Shown here piece by piece: positions 54,336-63,239 of a stretch of 64,000 nucleotides of DNA; positions within the stretch are counted from its first letter, which is position 1, and every line of letters begins with the position of its first letter. This stretch comes from Burkholderiaceae bacterium (GTDB lineage Bacteria; Pseudomonadota; Gammaproteobacteria; Burkholderiales; Burkholderiaceae_D): assembly GCA_004298905.1 (NCBI GenBank), contig SCTK01000011.1, positions 124,001-188,000 on the forward strand, in the 5' to 3' direction. The notes beneath the pieces are model-generated. The model was not told the origin of the DNA and made no database searches. It saw only the letters and a program-made list of their open reading frames with translations. The position numbers and the translations under genes were made by a program.

Positions 54336-57128
54336 TTAGCCGAGTTCCTGCGCCAGCGCTTCCACTTCTTTTGCACCTGCGGCTCCCAACTTGCGCAGAA
54401 TTTCCAGTTCGCGTTTCGCCTCATCGCGCTTGCCGGCCTTGAGCAAGGCACGCGCATAGTTGAGGTGAATCGCAGCGTTGTTGGGCGCATAGTCGACTGC
54501 GGCTTTGAGATCATTGACCGCTTCGGCGGTTTTACCCAGGCGCAGATAAATCATGCCGCGTGTATCCAGTGCTGCAGGTTGCTTGGGCTGGAGTTTGAGG
54601 GCGCTGTCAGCGTAACTCAGGGCCGCCGGATCCCGCTTTTCATTCAACAACCAGGCCAGATTATTGAGGGCGGGCAGGTTATTCGCCTGCAATTCCAGCG
54701 CAGTCTTGTAATACGCAATGGCGCGATCATAATTCTTCTTGCTGAGCTGGACTTCTCCAGCATAGGTCAGTGCCACAATATCCTTGGGGTTACGTTTAAG
54801 CCAGACATCCAATGCCTTGTCGGCGTCATCCTGGCGGCCCGCCAATTCCAGTGCGTGAAGCTTGAGTACAAACGTGGCCGACAGCGGTTCGGTACCCAAT
54901 GCGCGGTCGTAACTGTCCACCGCTTCCTTGTACTGCTTTTGGGTCGCGCGAATATTGGCCTCTTGAACATAGCCAAAACTGGATTTCGGATAGTCCTTCT
55001 GCGCTTTCTGTGCCAAGGCAAGTGCTTCGCTATAGTTCTTGTTCGTCAGGCGCAGTGAAATCGCCATTTCCATCAAGCTCATATCCTGCGGATTGAGCGC
55101 GCGCGCCTGTTCCACCGAAGCGATCGCGGCTTGTTTGTCGCCTGCGGCATTTTGCACCTGTGCGAGTTTGGCCCACGCCACCGGCGAGCGTGGCTGCAGA
55201 ATGGTCAGACGCGTGAAGTTGGCCACCGCATCGGCGGTCTTGCCCTGGCTCATGTTGATGCCGCCCTGAACATCGATCAATTCTGGTGCATCGGGTGAGG
55301 TGGCCAAACCCGTCTGTACAGCTTCCATGGCTTCCCGGGCTTTGCCCAGAGACATCAGGTAACGCGCCAGGATGGCACTGGTTCTGATTTTTTTCGGATC
55401 GCTGGCTTGCGCACGTTGCAAGACGCCCAGCACATCTTCAGGTGACGCCCCCAGCTGCAACTTCAGTTCAGCCAACGCCAGCAAGCCAGCGGTATCTTTG
55501 TCATTTTTTTTGACGTAGTCTTCGAGCCGTTTCAGCGCCTCCGGCCCCTTGCCATCCGCCTTGTCCATACGCGCCAGCACGTTGACAGCGAAGAAGTAGT
55601 TCGGATCGAGTTGCAACGCTTTCTCCAACATGGCCCGTGCATAAGCCATATCTTTTTTCGCAACGCCGATACCGGCGCGCAGACTATAGGGCACGGGCGA
55701 ACCGGGGATTTTTTTCTCAAGCGCATCAATCGCCTTGTGCGCCTTGTCGAACTCTTGTTTCTGGGTGAGTGCGCCAATCAAAATAAGATCGGCCTGAATA
55801 CTGGTTCCCTGCGCGTGTGTGGCTTGTTCGAGTTGGGCCATGGCACGCTCCGGATCGCCGCCGGCCATGCTGGTCACAGCGAGCCCAGTCAGCGCGCCGC
55901 GTGCCAGACGATCGGATTTCGCCGCCCGTGCCAGATGCTTGTTGGCCTGTTCCATCTCGCCCAGCAGCAAATAGGCTTCACCCATAATCGCATTCAACTC
56001 GGGATCTTCCGGGTTCTGTTCAAGCAGCGGCTTGAGCAAATCCACCGCGGCCGAGGCACGGCCGCTGCGCATGTAGATAACAGCAGTCAGACGGCGTACG
56101 GAAGCGCTGCCCGGCGCCATATCGCCGGCTTGTTTCAGATACGGCTCCGCCTGTGCCGCGTTGCCCAAACTTATTTCGATCTGGGCCGCCAGCATAAGGG
56201 CGGGCCAGTAGTTGGGCGCAAGCTTGAGGGCTTTCTGCACTTCCGCCTGCGCCTCCTTGCCCTTGCCGTTTTGCACATGAATCCGTGCATTCAGGTAAGG
56301 TCCCAGTGGAGATTTCGGCGCCAGACTCTTGACCGTCTCCATCTCTTTGAGTGCCTGATCGCTTTCTTTCAGTGCCAACAGAATTTCGGTGGCCATGATG
56401 TGCGGCCGCACATCCTTGGGGTCAACGTCGCCCGCCTGTTTGGTAAATTCGAGTGCGGACCGCAATTCGCCGCGCACCGTGCGCAGGTTGGCACGGAACA
56501 GCAGGATTTCGATATTCTTCGGCGCACGCTTGGAAATGTCTGCTGCGATCTCGTCGGCGGCCTGAAAACCTCCCGTCATCGCGGCCAGACGCGCGAGACC
56601 AAAATGGGCGCTGATCGCATTCGGATTCAGCTTGATCGCTTCGTTGTACTGGATCTCTGCTTCTTTCGTTTTCTTCTGGTACAACAGGCCATCACCCTGG
56701 CTGGCGAGCACCTCGGCACGCGCCGAAGCGTCACCTGCAAGCTGCGGATCGAGTTGCTCTAGAATCTTAAACTCACCGCTCTGCAAGGCCGACTTGGCGA
56801 GTAGTGGCAAAACCAGATTCGCGTCGAACTTCAAATCCAGGGCACGCTGTAATTCCTTTATCGCGTCCTTGTGCGAGCCATTGTCCAAATAAGCCTTGCC
56901 GAGCATATAGCGCGCGCGACCATTGTTTGCATCCTTTTGCAACGCATTTTTCAAGTAGATAATGGCTGCGGCCTTATCGCTCTTTTCCAGCGCAGCATTG
57001 GCTTTTTCAATTTGCGTTTCGGCAGATTGAAAACGGTCGCAGCCCGCGAGCAAACCAACAACCAGCAACGCCAAACCCAGTGACCTGAAGCAGCCGCCCA
57101 GGCAAAAAAGATTCCGATTCCCAAACAT
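54336..57128 (-). CDS. prsT: PrsT, XrtA/PEP-CTERM system TPR lipoprotein
   Basis: 930 residues. A lipoprotein signal (LALLVVGLLAGC, lipid-anchored Cys near residue 30) precedes about twenty tetratricopeptide repeats to the C-terminus, for example AAIIYLKNALQKDANNGRARYMLGKAYL and AIAYYKTALELQANNLPALNNLAWLL. PrsT is the TPR protein encoded with PrsK and PrsR in XrtA exopolysaccharide loci. It is probably an envelope scaffold for polysaccharide assembly or export (role inferred). It is the last of four minus-strand genes; the gap to prsR is 10 bp. Confidence 0.92.
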   Translation of the reverse strand: MFGNRNLFCLGGCFRSLGLALLVVGLLAGCDRFQSAETQIEKANAALEKSDKAAAIIYLKNALQKDANNGRARYMLGKAYLDNGSHKDAIKELQRALDLKFDANLVLPLLAKSALQSGEFKILEQLDPQLAGDASARAEVLASQGDGLLYQKKTKEAEIQYNEAIKLNPNAISAHFGLARLAAMTGGFQAADEIAADISKRAPKNIEILLFRANLRTVRGELRSALEFTKQAGDVDPKDVRPHIMATEILLALKESDQALKEMETVKSLAPKSPLGPYLNARIHVQNGKGKEAQAEVQKALKLAPNYWPALMLAAQIEISLGNAAQAEPYLKQAGDMAPGSASVRRLTAVIYMRSGRASAAVDLLKPLLEQNPEDPELNAIMGEAYLLLGEMEQANKHLARAAKSDRLARGALTGLAVTSMAGGDPERAMAQLEQATHAQGTSIQADLILIGALTQKQEFDKAHKAIDALEKKIPGSPVPYSLRAGIGVAKKDMAYARAMLEKALQLDPNYFFAVNVLARMDKADGKGPEALKRLEDYVKKNDKDTAGLLALAELKLQLGASPEDVLGVLQRAQASDPKKIRTSAILARYLMSLGKAREAMEAVQTGLATSPDAPELIDVQGGINMSQGKTADAVANFTRLTILQPRSPVAWAKLAQVQNAAGDKQAAIASVEQARALNPQDMSLMEMAISLRLTNKNYSEALALAQKAQKDYPKSSFGYVQEANIRATQKQYKEAVDSYDRALGTEPLSATFVLKLHALELAGRQDDADKALDVWLKRNPKDIVALTYAGEVQLSKKNYDRAIAYYKTALELQANNLPALNNLAWLLNEKRDPAALSYADSALKLQPKQPAALDTRGMIYLRLGKTAEAVNDLKAAVDYAPNNAAIHLNYARALLKAGKRDEAKRELEILRKLGAAGAKEVEALAQELG

Positions 57129-57138
57129 GTGCTTCCCC

Positions 57139-58503
57139 CTATTTGGCTTCGATGCCGAAGCGTTTCATCAAATCGTACAAGGTCGGGCGGCTCACGCCCA
57201 ACAATTCGGATGCCCGGGCAATATTATTGTCCGTGTGCGCCAGCGCGCGCAGTACCGCACGGCGCTCGGCTTCGTCGCGTACCTGGCGCAGATTCAGACT
57301 GAAATCGGCATCGGTCACGGCCGTGGTTTGCAGACCGATGTCGTCGGCGCCGATCATGCCGCCCTCACTCATGATCACGGCGCGCTTGATGCAGTTTTCC
57401 AGTTCGCGCACGTTGCCCGGCCAGGTGTGCCGCTCCAGCCGCGCCAGTGCTTCCTCCGACAAGCCTAGTGCCGGGCGATTCTGCTCCGCCGCAAAACGAT
57501 GCACAAAATCGTGGGCCAGCAGCACTGCATCGCCGATGCGGTCGCGCAGCGGCGGAATGTCGATGGTGACTTCGGTCAGGCGGTAAAACAAATCCTGCCG
57601 GAAGGTTCCCGTCTGAATCAGGCTGGACAGATCGCGATGGGTGGCACAGATCACACGCACATCGACACTGATTTCCTGCCGACCGCCCAGACGTTCGATG
57701 GTGCGCTCTTGCAAAAAGCGCAGCAACTTGGCTTGCAATGCGCCCGGCAAATCGCCGATCTCGTCCAGAAACAGGGTGCCGCCGGAGGCCAGTTCGATTT
57801 TGCCCGGCGATTGCTTGACAGCGCCGGTGAAGGCGCCCTTCTCGTAGCCAAACAATTCGCTTTCCAGCAGTGCTTCAGGAATCGCGGCACAATTGAGCGC
57901 GACAAAGCGCTGGCCCTTGCGTTCGGAACGGTCGTGCAGCGCGCGCGCCAGCAATTCCTTGCCGGTGCCAGTTTCGCCATAGAGCAGAATGGTGGCATTG
58001 GTCGGCGCCAGTTTTTCGACACTACGGCACACGCGCTGCATGGCCGGGTCGCGCGTCAACAAACCATGGAAACTGTCGTTGCCGAGTTTTTCGGCGAGGC
58101 GACGATTTTCTTGCCGTAATTCGTAGAGATGAAAAGCGCGCGTGATGATAAGGCCGAGCAATTGCACATCAAACGGTTTGGCGCAAAAATCGTAGGCACC
58201 CTGGCCAATGGCTTTCACCGCATTTTCCCGTTCGTGCTGGCCGGAAAAAACGATCAAACGCGTTTGCGGCGCCAACGCCATGATCTCTTGCAATAGAGCG
58301 AAGCCTTCCTCGGTGGTGTCGGGATGTGGTGGCAGACCCAGATCCATGGTCACCACCGGCGGCTCGAAGCGGCGCAAGGCACTGATCGCCGAGACGCGAT
58401 CTTCGGCCAGGATCACTTCGTATTGATCGAACGCCCACTTGAGCTGTTTTTGCAGCCCCGGGTCGTCTTCAACGATCAATAGAATCGGTTTTGCACTTGC
58501 CAT
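57139..58503 (-). CDS. prsR: PrsR, sigma-54 response regulator of the PEP-CTERM system
   Basis: 454 residues. Receiver (LLIVEDDPGLQKQLKWAF, phospho-Asp in VTMDLGLPP), AAA+ domain with Walker A GETGTGKE, GAFTGA sigma-54 loop, Walker B LFLDEIGD, and C-terminal Fis HTH (ASELLGVSRPTLYDLMKRFGI). It pairs with PrsK. Family knowledge: PrsK-PrsR with RpoN controls PEP-CTERM protein genes. The PEP-CTERM gene at 15771 has a matching -24/-12 promoter. Confidence 0.95.
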   Translation of the reverse strand: MASAKPILLIVEDDPGLQKQLKWAFDQYEVILAEDRVSAISALRRFEPPVVTMDLGLPPHPDTTEEGFALLQEIMALAPQTRLIVFSGQHERENAVKAIGQGAYDFCAKPFDVQLLGLIITRAFHLYELRQENRRLAEKLGNDSFHGLLTRDPAMQRVCRSVEKLAPTNATILLYGETGTGKELLARALHDRSERKGQRFVALNCAAIPEALLESELFGYEKGAFTGAVKQSPGKIELASGGTLFLDEIGDLPGALQAKLLRFLQERTIERLGGRQEISVDVRVICATHRDLSSLIQTGTFRQDLFYRLTEVTIDIPPLRDRIGDAVLLAHDFVHRFAAEQNRPALGLSEEALARLERHTWPGNVRELENCIKRAVIMSEGGMIGADDIGLQTTAVTDADFSLNLRQVRDEAERRAVLRALAHTDNNIARASELLGVSRPTLYDLMKRFGIEAK

Positions 58504-58548
58504 GAATTCTGCCTGGACGTGAGATATCGTTTTTTTGAATGCAAGCGG

Positions 58549-60636
58549 CTATTGTATGCCGACCGGCCGGTGGCGCCGCAAAAAGATTTTTACAGTCGTA
58601 CCCTGTCCTGCCGTGCTCATAACCTCCACGTCGCCGCCGAGGGTGCGAATGTACTCGCGGCTCTCATACATACCCAGCCCGGTGCCGCGGCTCTTGGTCG
58701 ATTCAAACGGTTGAAACAGTTTGCTGCGCAGGAATTCCGGCGTCATGCCAATGCCATCGTCCTCGACTTGCAACACGATCTGATCGGCGCTGTGGTCAGC
58801 GCATTTCAGCCGGATCGGGCACCGCATCGTTGTGTGGGTTCCATTTTGAAGTTCCTGGCGTGACAACACGGCGTCCTGCGCATTGGCCAGCAAGTGACGA
58901 ATCACGCGCTCCAGTTTTTCCGGGTTGGCCACCACTTCTTGTGCGGCCGATCCATTCGCCTCCAGTACCGGCGGAACCGGCGCGGATTTGAAACTGGCCA
59001 CTGCACGCGTGCAAACCTCATACGCATCGACGACCACCGCCTGCTCCGAAGGCATGCGCGCATCCTGCAATTGGTCCAGCAAGCGCTTCATGCGCTCGAC
59101 CGAATTGGCCACTGTATCGAGCAGGTCTTTCTGAAAATCCGGGCGCTCGATCAACCGCGGCGCATTGGTCGAAATCAAATCAAGCTGGCTCACCAGATTT
59201 TTCAAGTCGTGCACGATGAATGCACTCATCTTGTTGAACGATTCGAATTGCCGCGCCACCAGCAATTCCTTGGCGACGCGTGCCTGCGCCAGATAACTGG
59301 CGGCTTGCCGGCCCGCGACCTTGAGCAGGTCGTGCACTTCCCAGTTGGTCTGCAATCCGCCATGTGGTTCGCTCAATACGACAAAGCCCGTCAACTCCGA
59401 CTGCCACAGCAGGGGCACCACCAATCGCGCACCCGTTTGCTGACGCAGCCACTCGGGAATCATGGGATTGAAATCCCCGGCATCGCGCGCTTCCAGATCG
59501 ATCACCCAACCTTTTTGATCGAGCGCCTGAACCATGGACGAATTGGCTTCCAGCGCTTGCACCGGTGCGGGCATATTCCGATGCGTCGCCAATTCGTAAC
59601 GTGTGCCATGCCTCAACCAAAGTTGTCCGCGCGGGCTCTCGACCAGTTGGGCAATCGCTTCCAGGGCACACGCCTCAATCGTCTTGTCGGCGGTATTCGA
59701 CGCCAAGAGTTGCGTGAACTTCAACCATTGCTCGCGATAGTCGAACTGGTAGGAAAAGAAATGTTTCGAGACAAACACCCGCACGCGCGAGCGGAATTGT
59801 TTCGAGGCCAGCAGCGTGATGAAAAACACGCTGCCCATGAACAGCACAACGATTTGCGCCACTTCGCCCCAGGCGCCGCCGGTATAACGGATGTAATACC
59901 CACCCAGCGCCAGGCCAAGCAGATACAGACCACTGATCAAACCGATCGAGGATTGAAACACCACCTGACGGGAAATCTGGATATCGATCGACCAGGAGCG
60001 GTTGCGCGCCGCCGCCACCGCCAGCAAGGGCACCATCACCGTATTGACAATGCCGCGTGCCGCCCATAGCGGGTTGTTCTGTACACGAAACAAGAGGAAG
60101 TCGGCGTACAGAATGAAATCAAACACCAGCAAACCGCCGATACCGAACACGAGGAACTTCAAGCGCCAGCGCGTTTCGGTATTGGCGCGTCGATACAGAT
60201 TTTCCAGCCCGACCAATCCGGCCACAATCAAGAGCAACAATAGCGTCGCCCACAGCGGACTTGCCTGTATGGAAGCCAACACCATCGCAACGGAAAACAG
60301 CAGACTGATCACCCACACCACGGATAACATTCGCCCGCTTGGTTTTTCCCATAGTTGCGCAATCAGGCGTCGTGGATTGCTCACTTGCAAACTGCCAATG
60401 AACAAGACCCAGATGCAGATGCGCAGACTCTCTGTCAGCGGCAGACTGCGCGCCGCCCAAGGCGCCTCGAGATCGATGAAGATCAGCCCGATCGACCACA
60501 ACACGCCGCTCCACAGGGCGGCGGCAAACAGCCCGCCCCGCACATCGCCACGCCAACCCATGGATACAAGCAGCGCCAGCAAGCCATTGGCTGCGGCAGC
60601 GAAGGAAAAAAGGTAGACCAGGGAAGAAGAGAACAT
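58549..60636 (-). CDS. prsK: PrsK, membrane histidine kinase of the PEP-CTERM system
   Basis: 695 residues. The N-terminal 290 carry about eight membrane helices; a GAF-like domain follows (residues about 320-460), then the H-box AFIVHDLKNLVSQLDLI (phospho-His in HDLKN), N-box RHLLANAQDAV and G-boxes DDGIGMT and SRGTGLGMY. It phosphorylates PrsR in response to an unknown envelope or redox signal. The HDLKN box is typical of this family. It is 45 bp upstream of prsR. Confidence 0.94.
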   Translation of the reverse strand: MFSSSLVYLFSFAAAANGLLALLVSMGWRGDVRGGLFAAALWSGVLWSIGLIFIDLEAPWAARSLPLTESLRICIWVLFIGSLQVSNPRRLIAQLWEKPSGRMLSVVWVISLLFSVAMVLASIQASPLWATLLLLLIVAGLVGLENLYRRANTETRWRLKFLVFGIGGLLVFDFILYADFLLFRVQNNPLWAARGIVNTVMVPLLAVAAARNRSWSIDIQISRQVVFQSSIGLISGLYLLGLALGGYYIRYTGGAWGEVAQIVVLFMGSVFFITLLASKQFRSRVRVFVSKHFFSYQFDYREQWLKFTQLLASNTADKTIEACALEAIAQLVESPRGQLWLRHGTRYELATHRNMPAPVQALEANSSMVQALDQKGWVIDLEARDAGDFNPMIPEWLRQQTGARLVVPLLWQSELTGFVVLSEPHGGLQTNWEVHDLLKVAGRQAASYLAQARVAKELLVARQFESFNKMSAFIVHDLKNLVSQLDLISTNAPRLIERPDFQKDLLDTVANSVERMKRLLDQLQDARMPSEQAVVVDAYEVCTRAVASFKSAPVPPVLEANGSAAQEVVANPEKLERVIRHLLANAQDAVLSRQELQNGTHTTMRCPIRLKCADHSADQIVLQVEDDGIGMTPEFLRSKLFQPFESTKSRGTGLGMYESREYIRTLGGDVEVMSTAGQGTTVKIFLRRHRPVGIQ

Positions 60637-60703
60637 GGCGCAGGATTATATGGCGGGGCGAGCATCAACCACCGCCGAAGTGGGCTCTACCCGACCCCTC
60701 AGA

Positions 60704-62083
60704 CTAGCGTGCGCCGCGCGCCCACAAGACCACTTGTACAGTCTGGAACAAGATCAGCAGGTCGAGAAAGATCGATTGGTTCTTGATGTAATACAGATCA
60801 TATTGCAGTTTCTCGCGCGCATCCTGAATCGTCGCGCCGTAGCTGTAACGCACCTGTGCCCATCCAGTCAGACCCGGTTTGACCGAGTGACGGGCGTTGT
60901 ATAGCGGAATTTTTTCAGTCAATTGCTTGACGAAGAAGGGGCGCTCGGGACGCGGCCCAACGATGCTCATTTCACCGCGCAGCACGTTAATCAATTGCGG
61001 CAGTTCATCAATGCGCGTCAACCGGATGAACTTGCCGACACGGGTAATGCGGCTATCGTTCTTCTGCGCCCATTGCGGCTTGTTCGAGGTTTCCGCGTTC
61101 TGGCACATGCTGCGCAGTTTGTAGATCACAAAATTGCGCCCACCGCGGCCCACACGCACCTGACTGTAAAACGCCGAACCTGGGCTTTCCAGCTTGATCG
61201 CCAATACCGTGATCAAGAGTACCGGCAACATCAACAACAAAATCAGGCTCGAAGCCACAATGTCGAACACGCGCTTGGCCGCTGCCGTCCATGCATCGCG
61301 GCGGAACCCCTGGCCAAAAATCAGCCAGCTGGGCGAGAGAGAATCGAGCAAAACCTGGCCACTCTGCCGTTCGAAGAAAGCAGAAAAATCAGTGACTCTC
61401 AGACCGCGCATCTTGCATTTGAGCAATTCGTTGACCGGCAGTCCGCCATCCCGGCGTTCACTGATGGCCGCCACGATTTCATGCGCATTCAATTGCCGCA
61501 CTGCCTGACGGATGCCCATGCCGTTGGGCAGAATTTTTGCCGAACTGACGCTTTGACGCGTGCTGTTCAAAGGTAAAAAACCGACGATTTCAAGATCAGG
61601 ATAAAGTGCCGCCGTCTGTTCCACCAAATGCGCGCTATCCCCCGTGCCCAGCACCAGCAGACGCCGCTGGGCAATCGCCGGATTACCGGAGCGCAGCATG
61701 ATCAGCCGCAAAGTGATGATCATGGCAAACCCGATTGCCGACGCCAGCACCAACACCCCGCGCCCCACATAGGTCGTCGGCAGTGCATAAAACATCAAGC
61801 CACTCAGACCAATACCGATCAACCAGGCAAACGCCACCCGCGATACCACATCGGAGGAACGCTCACGGGCAGAAAACTGGTAGTGCCCAACCGCCGCCAG
61901 CGAAACAATCATCAACAGCGGGAAGGCCAGCGTGGAAGCCGGCATCAGATAGGTCTGATCCAGCGAAACACTGCCAAAACGCAGGACAACTCCCGCGAAG
62001 TAAGCAACGAAAAACAACAACAACTCAACGACTGCGGTCAATAAGGACCGCACGCTGATGAAGTGGCCAAACAAATGGATCAT
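60704..62083 (-). CDS. XrtA-associated undecaprenyl-phosphate sugar transferase
   Basis: 459 residues of the EpsB_2/WcaJ-like polyprenyl glycosylphosphotransferase family. It has four to five membrane helices, a nucleoside-diphosphate-sugar-like middle domain (LLVLGTGDSAHLVEQ), one more helix (RVFDIVASSLILLLMLPVLLI), and the catalytic domain: SPGSAFYSQVRVGRGGRNF, KLRSMCQNAE, TRIDELPQLINVLRGEMSIVGPRPERP, GLTGWAQVRYSYGA. It moves the first sugar phosphate to undecaprenyl phosphate in the inner membrane. GGGGGAA lies before the ATG at 62083; an upstream in-frame 17 residues are not supported. Confidence 0.93.
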   Translation of the reverse strand: MIHLFGHFISVRSLLTAVVELLLFFVAYFAGVVLRFGSVSLDQTYLMPASTLAFPLLMIVSLAAVGHYQFSARERSSDVVSRVAFAWLIGIGLSGLMFYALPTTYVGRGVLVLASAIGFAMIITLRLIMLRSGNPAIAQRRLLVLGTGDSAHLVEQTAALYPDLEIVGFLPLNSTRQSVSSAKILPNGMGIRQAVRQLNAHEIVAAISERRDGGLPVNELLKCKMRGLRVTDFSAFFERQSGQVLLDSLSPSWLIFGQGFRRDAWTAAAKRVFDIVASSLILLLMLPVLLITVLAIKLESPGSAFYSQVRVGRGGRNFVIYKLRSMCQNAETSNKPQWAQKNDSRITRVGKFIRLTRIDELPQLINVLRGEMSIVGPRPERPFFVKQLTEKIPLYNARHSVKPGLTGWAQVRYSYGATIQDAREKLQYDLYYIKNQSIFLDLLILFQTVQVVLWARGAR

Positions 62084-62449
62084 TGTTTCCCCCAAAAGAA
62101 CCCGTCGTTGCTTTTCTATAATGCTGCATTGCAAGCTGGATGCATATTAATCGCTTTGTACAGGAACGCCACCCCGCGACGGTATAAATTTTTTAACAAC
62201 CGCGACACTTTTGTCCAGCCCTTGTCTATCCGGTGGAATGCGGGGCACGCACCATTTTGAACACCTGCGGATGACGGTAGCGAATTATTTTCACTGCGGT
62301 TAGAATGCGTGCGTAATAAGAACCGCAACGGAGCCTGCCCTCAGGGGGCGTGCATCCGTTCAGATAAAACGAGGGGGAAGTCTTGCGTTGTCCGATCTCT
62401 CGCCTTGTTGTCTGCATTCATTGCTGTTGTTGATAATAAAGGAAACGTC
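62084..62449. promoter_or_regulatory. Divergent control region of the exopolysaccharide genes
   Basis: 366 bases between the sugar transferase and the export gene, each read away from it. It is AT-rich in the middle (GGTATAAATTTTTTAACAA, 62181-62199). I see no clean sigma-54 match and no gene. A GCCC/GGGC hairpin at 62337-62349 is short. Confidence 0.5.
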
Positions 62450-63070
62450 ATGGGCATGACCGAAAAACTCAAGAGGCGCGCACTGGGAACGATTGCTGTG
62501 ATAACGCTGGCTGCGGCAGCCGGATGCGCAAGCAATTTGCCGCCCGCCCCCAAAAGCGCCGATGGCAGCCAGCCGAATTACCTGATCGGCCCGGGTGACA
62601 ACGTCAACATCATCGTCTGGCGCAATCCTGAATTGTCGATGTCCGTTCCGGTGCGCCCGGATGGTATGGTCACCACGCCACTGGTGGAAGATGTCCCTGC
62701 CAGCAACAAGACGCCGACCGAACTCGCGCGCGATCTGGAAAAAGCGCTGTCGAAATACATCCAGTCCCCGGTGGTCACCGTCATCGTGACCGGCTTTGTC
62801 GGTCCCTACTCGCAACAGATCCGCGTTGTCGGTCAAGCCGCACGACCGCAAGCCCTGTCCTATCGATCGCGCATGACGCTGATGGATGTGATGATTGCCG
62901 TAGGCGGTACCAATGATTTTGCCGCCGGCAACCGCGCCATCCTGTTGCGCAGCGAAAACAATCAGGAGTACGGAATTCGTATCGACGACTTGCTGAAAAA
63001 GGGCGACCTCTCGGCCAATGTGGAAATGCGTCCGGGCGATGTCATCGTCATTCCGGAAAGCTGGTTTTAA
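62450..63070 (+). CDS. XrtA-system polysaccharide export lipoprotein (Wza-like, SLBB)
   Basis: 206 residues. The lipoprotein signal ends in AAAAGC. A polysaccharide export domain follows (YLIGPGDNVNIIVWRNPELSM, RPDGMVTTPLVEDV) and then an SLBB-like domain (RVVGQAARPQALSYRSRMTLMDVMIAVGG). The end (VEMRPGDVIVIPESWF) is characteristic of the short PEP-CTERM-locus exporters, which lack the long Wza C-terminal helix. It forms the outer-membrane or periplasmic export channel with the chain-length protein. AAAGGA lies six bases before ATG 62450. Confidence 0.94.
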   Translation: MGMTEKLKRRALGTIAVITLAAAAGCASNLPPAPKSADGSQPNYLIGPGDNVNIIVWRNPELSMSVPVRPDGMVTTPLVEDVPASNKTPTELARDLEKALSKYIQSPVVTVIVTGFVGPYSQQIRVVGQAARPQALSYRSRMTLMDVMIAVGGTNDFAAGNRAILLRSENNQEYGIRIDDLLKKGDLSANVEMRPGDVIVIPESWF

Positions 63071-63177
63071 CCAGCGACTTGGCGCTCGTTTTTTGAGTGC
63101 CTAGTCGATTGGCTATGCAGCGCATTAACTCCAGCGTCTTCACCACCCGGTTCCTAAAGTTTATTTGATTGATCCGT

Positions 63178-63198
63178 CACGGCGCGTTGTGCGCCGTG
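63178..63198. terminator. Hairpin between export and chain-length genes
   Basis: CACGGCGC, loop GTTGT, GCGCCGTG, without a proper T-run. It may stabilise mRNA or attenuate rather than fully terminate. Confidence 0.45.
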
Positions 63199-63239
63199 CG
63201 TTTGCCTAGAAACGCAGCATCGCTGCAGTAGTGTGAGCC

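Noticed and set aside
54336-57128. PrsT repeats as a possible internal duplication or assembly artefact
   Set aside because: They are ordinary degenerate TPRs and the total length fits the family.
63130-63200. CCTAAAGTTTATTTGATTGATCC (63150s-63170s) as a flagellar sigma-28 promoter before the chain-length gene
   Set aside because: The -35-like TAAA is there, but no GCCGATAA-type -10 follows at the right distance.
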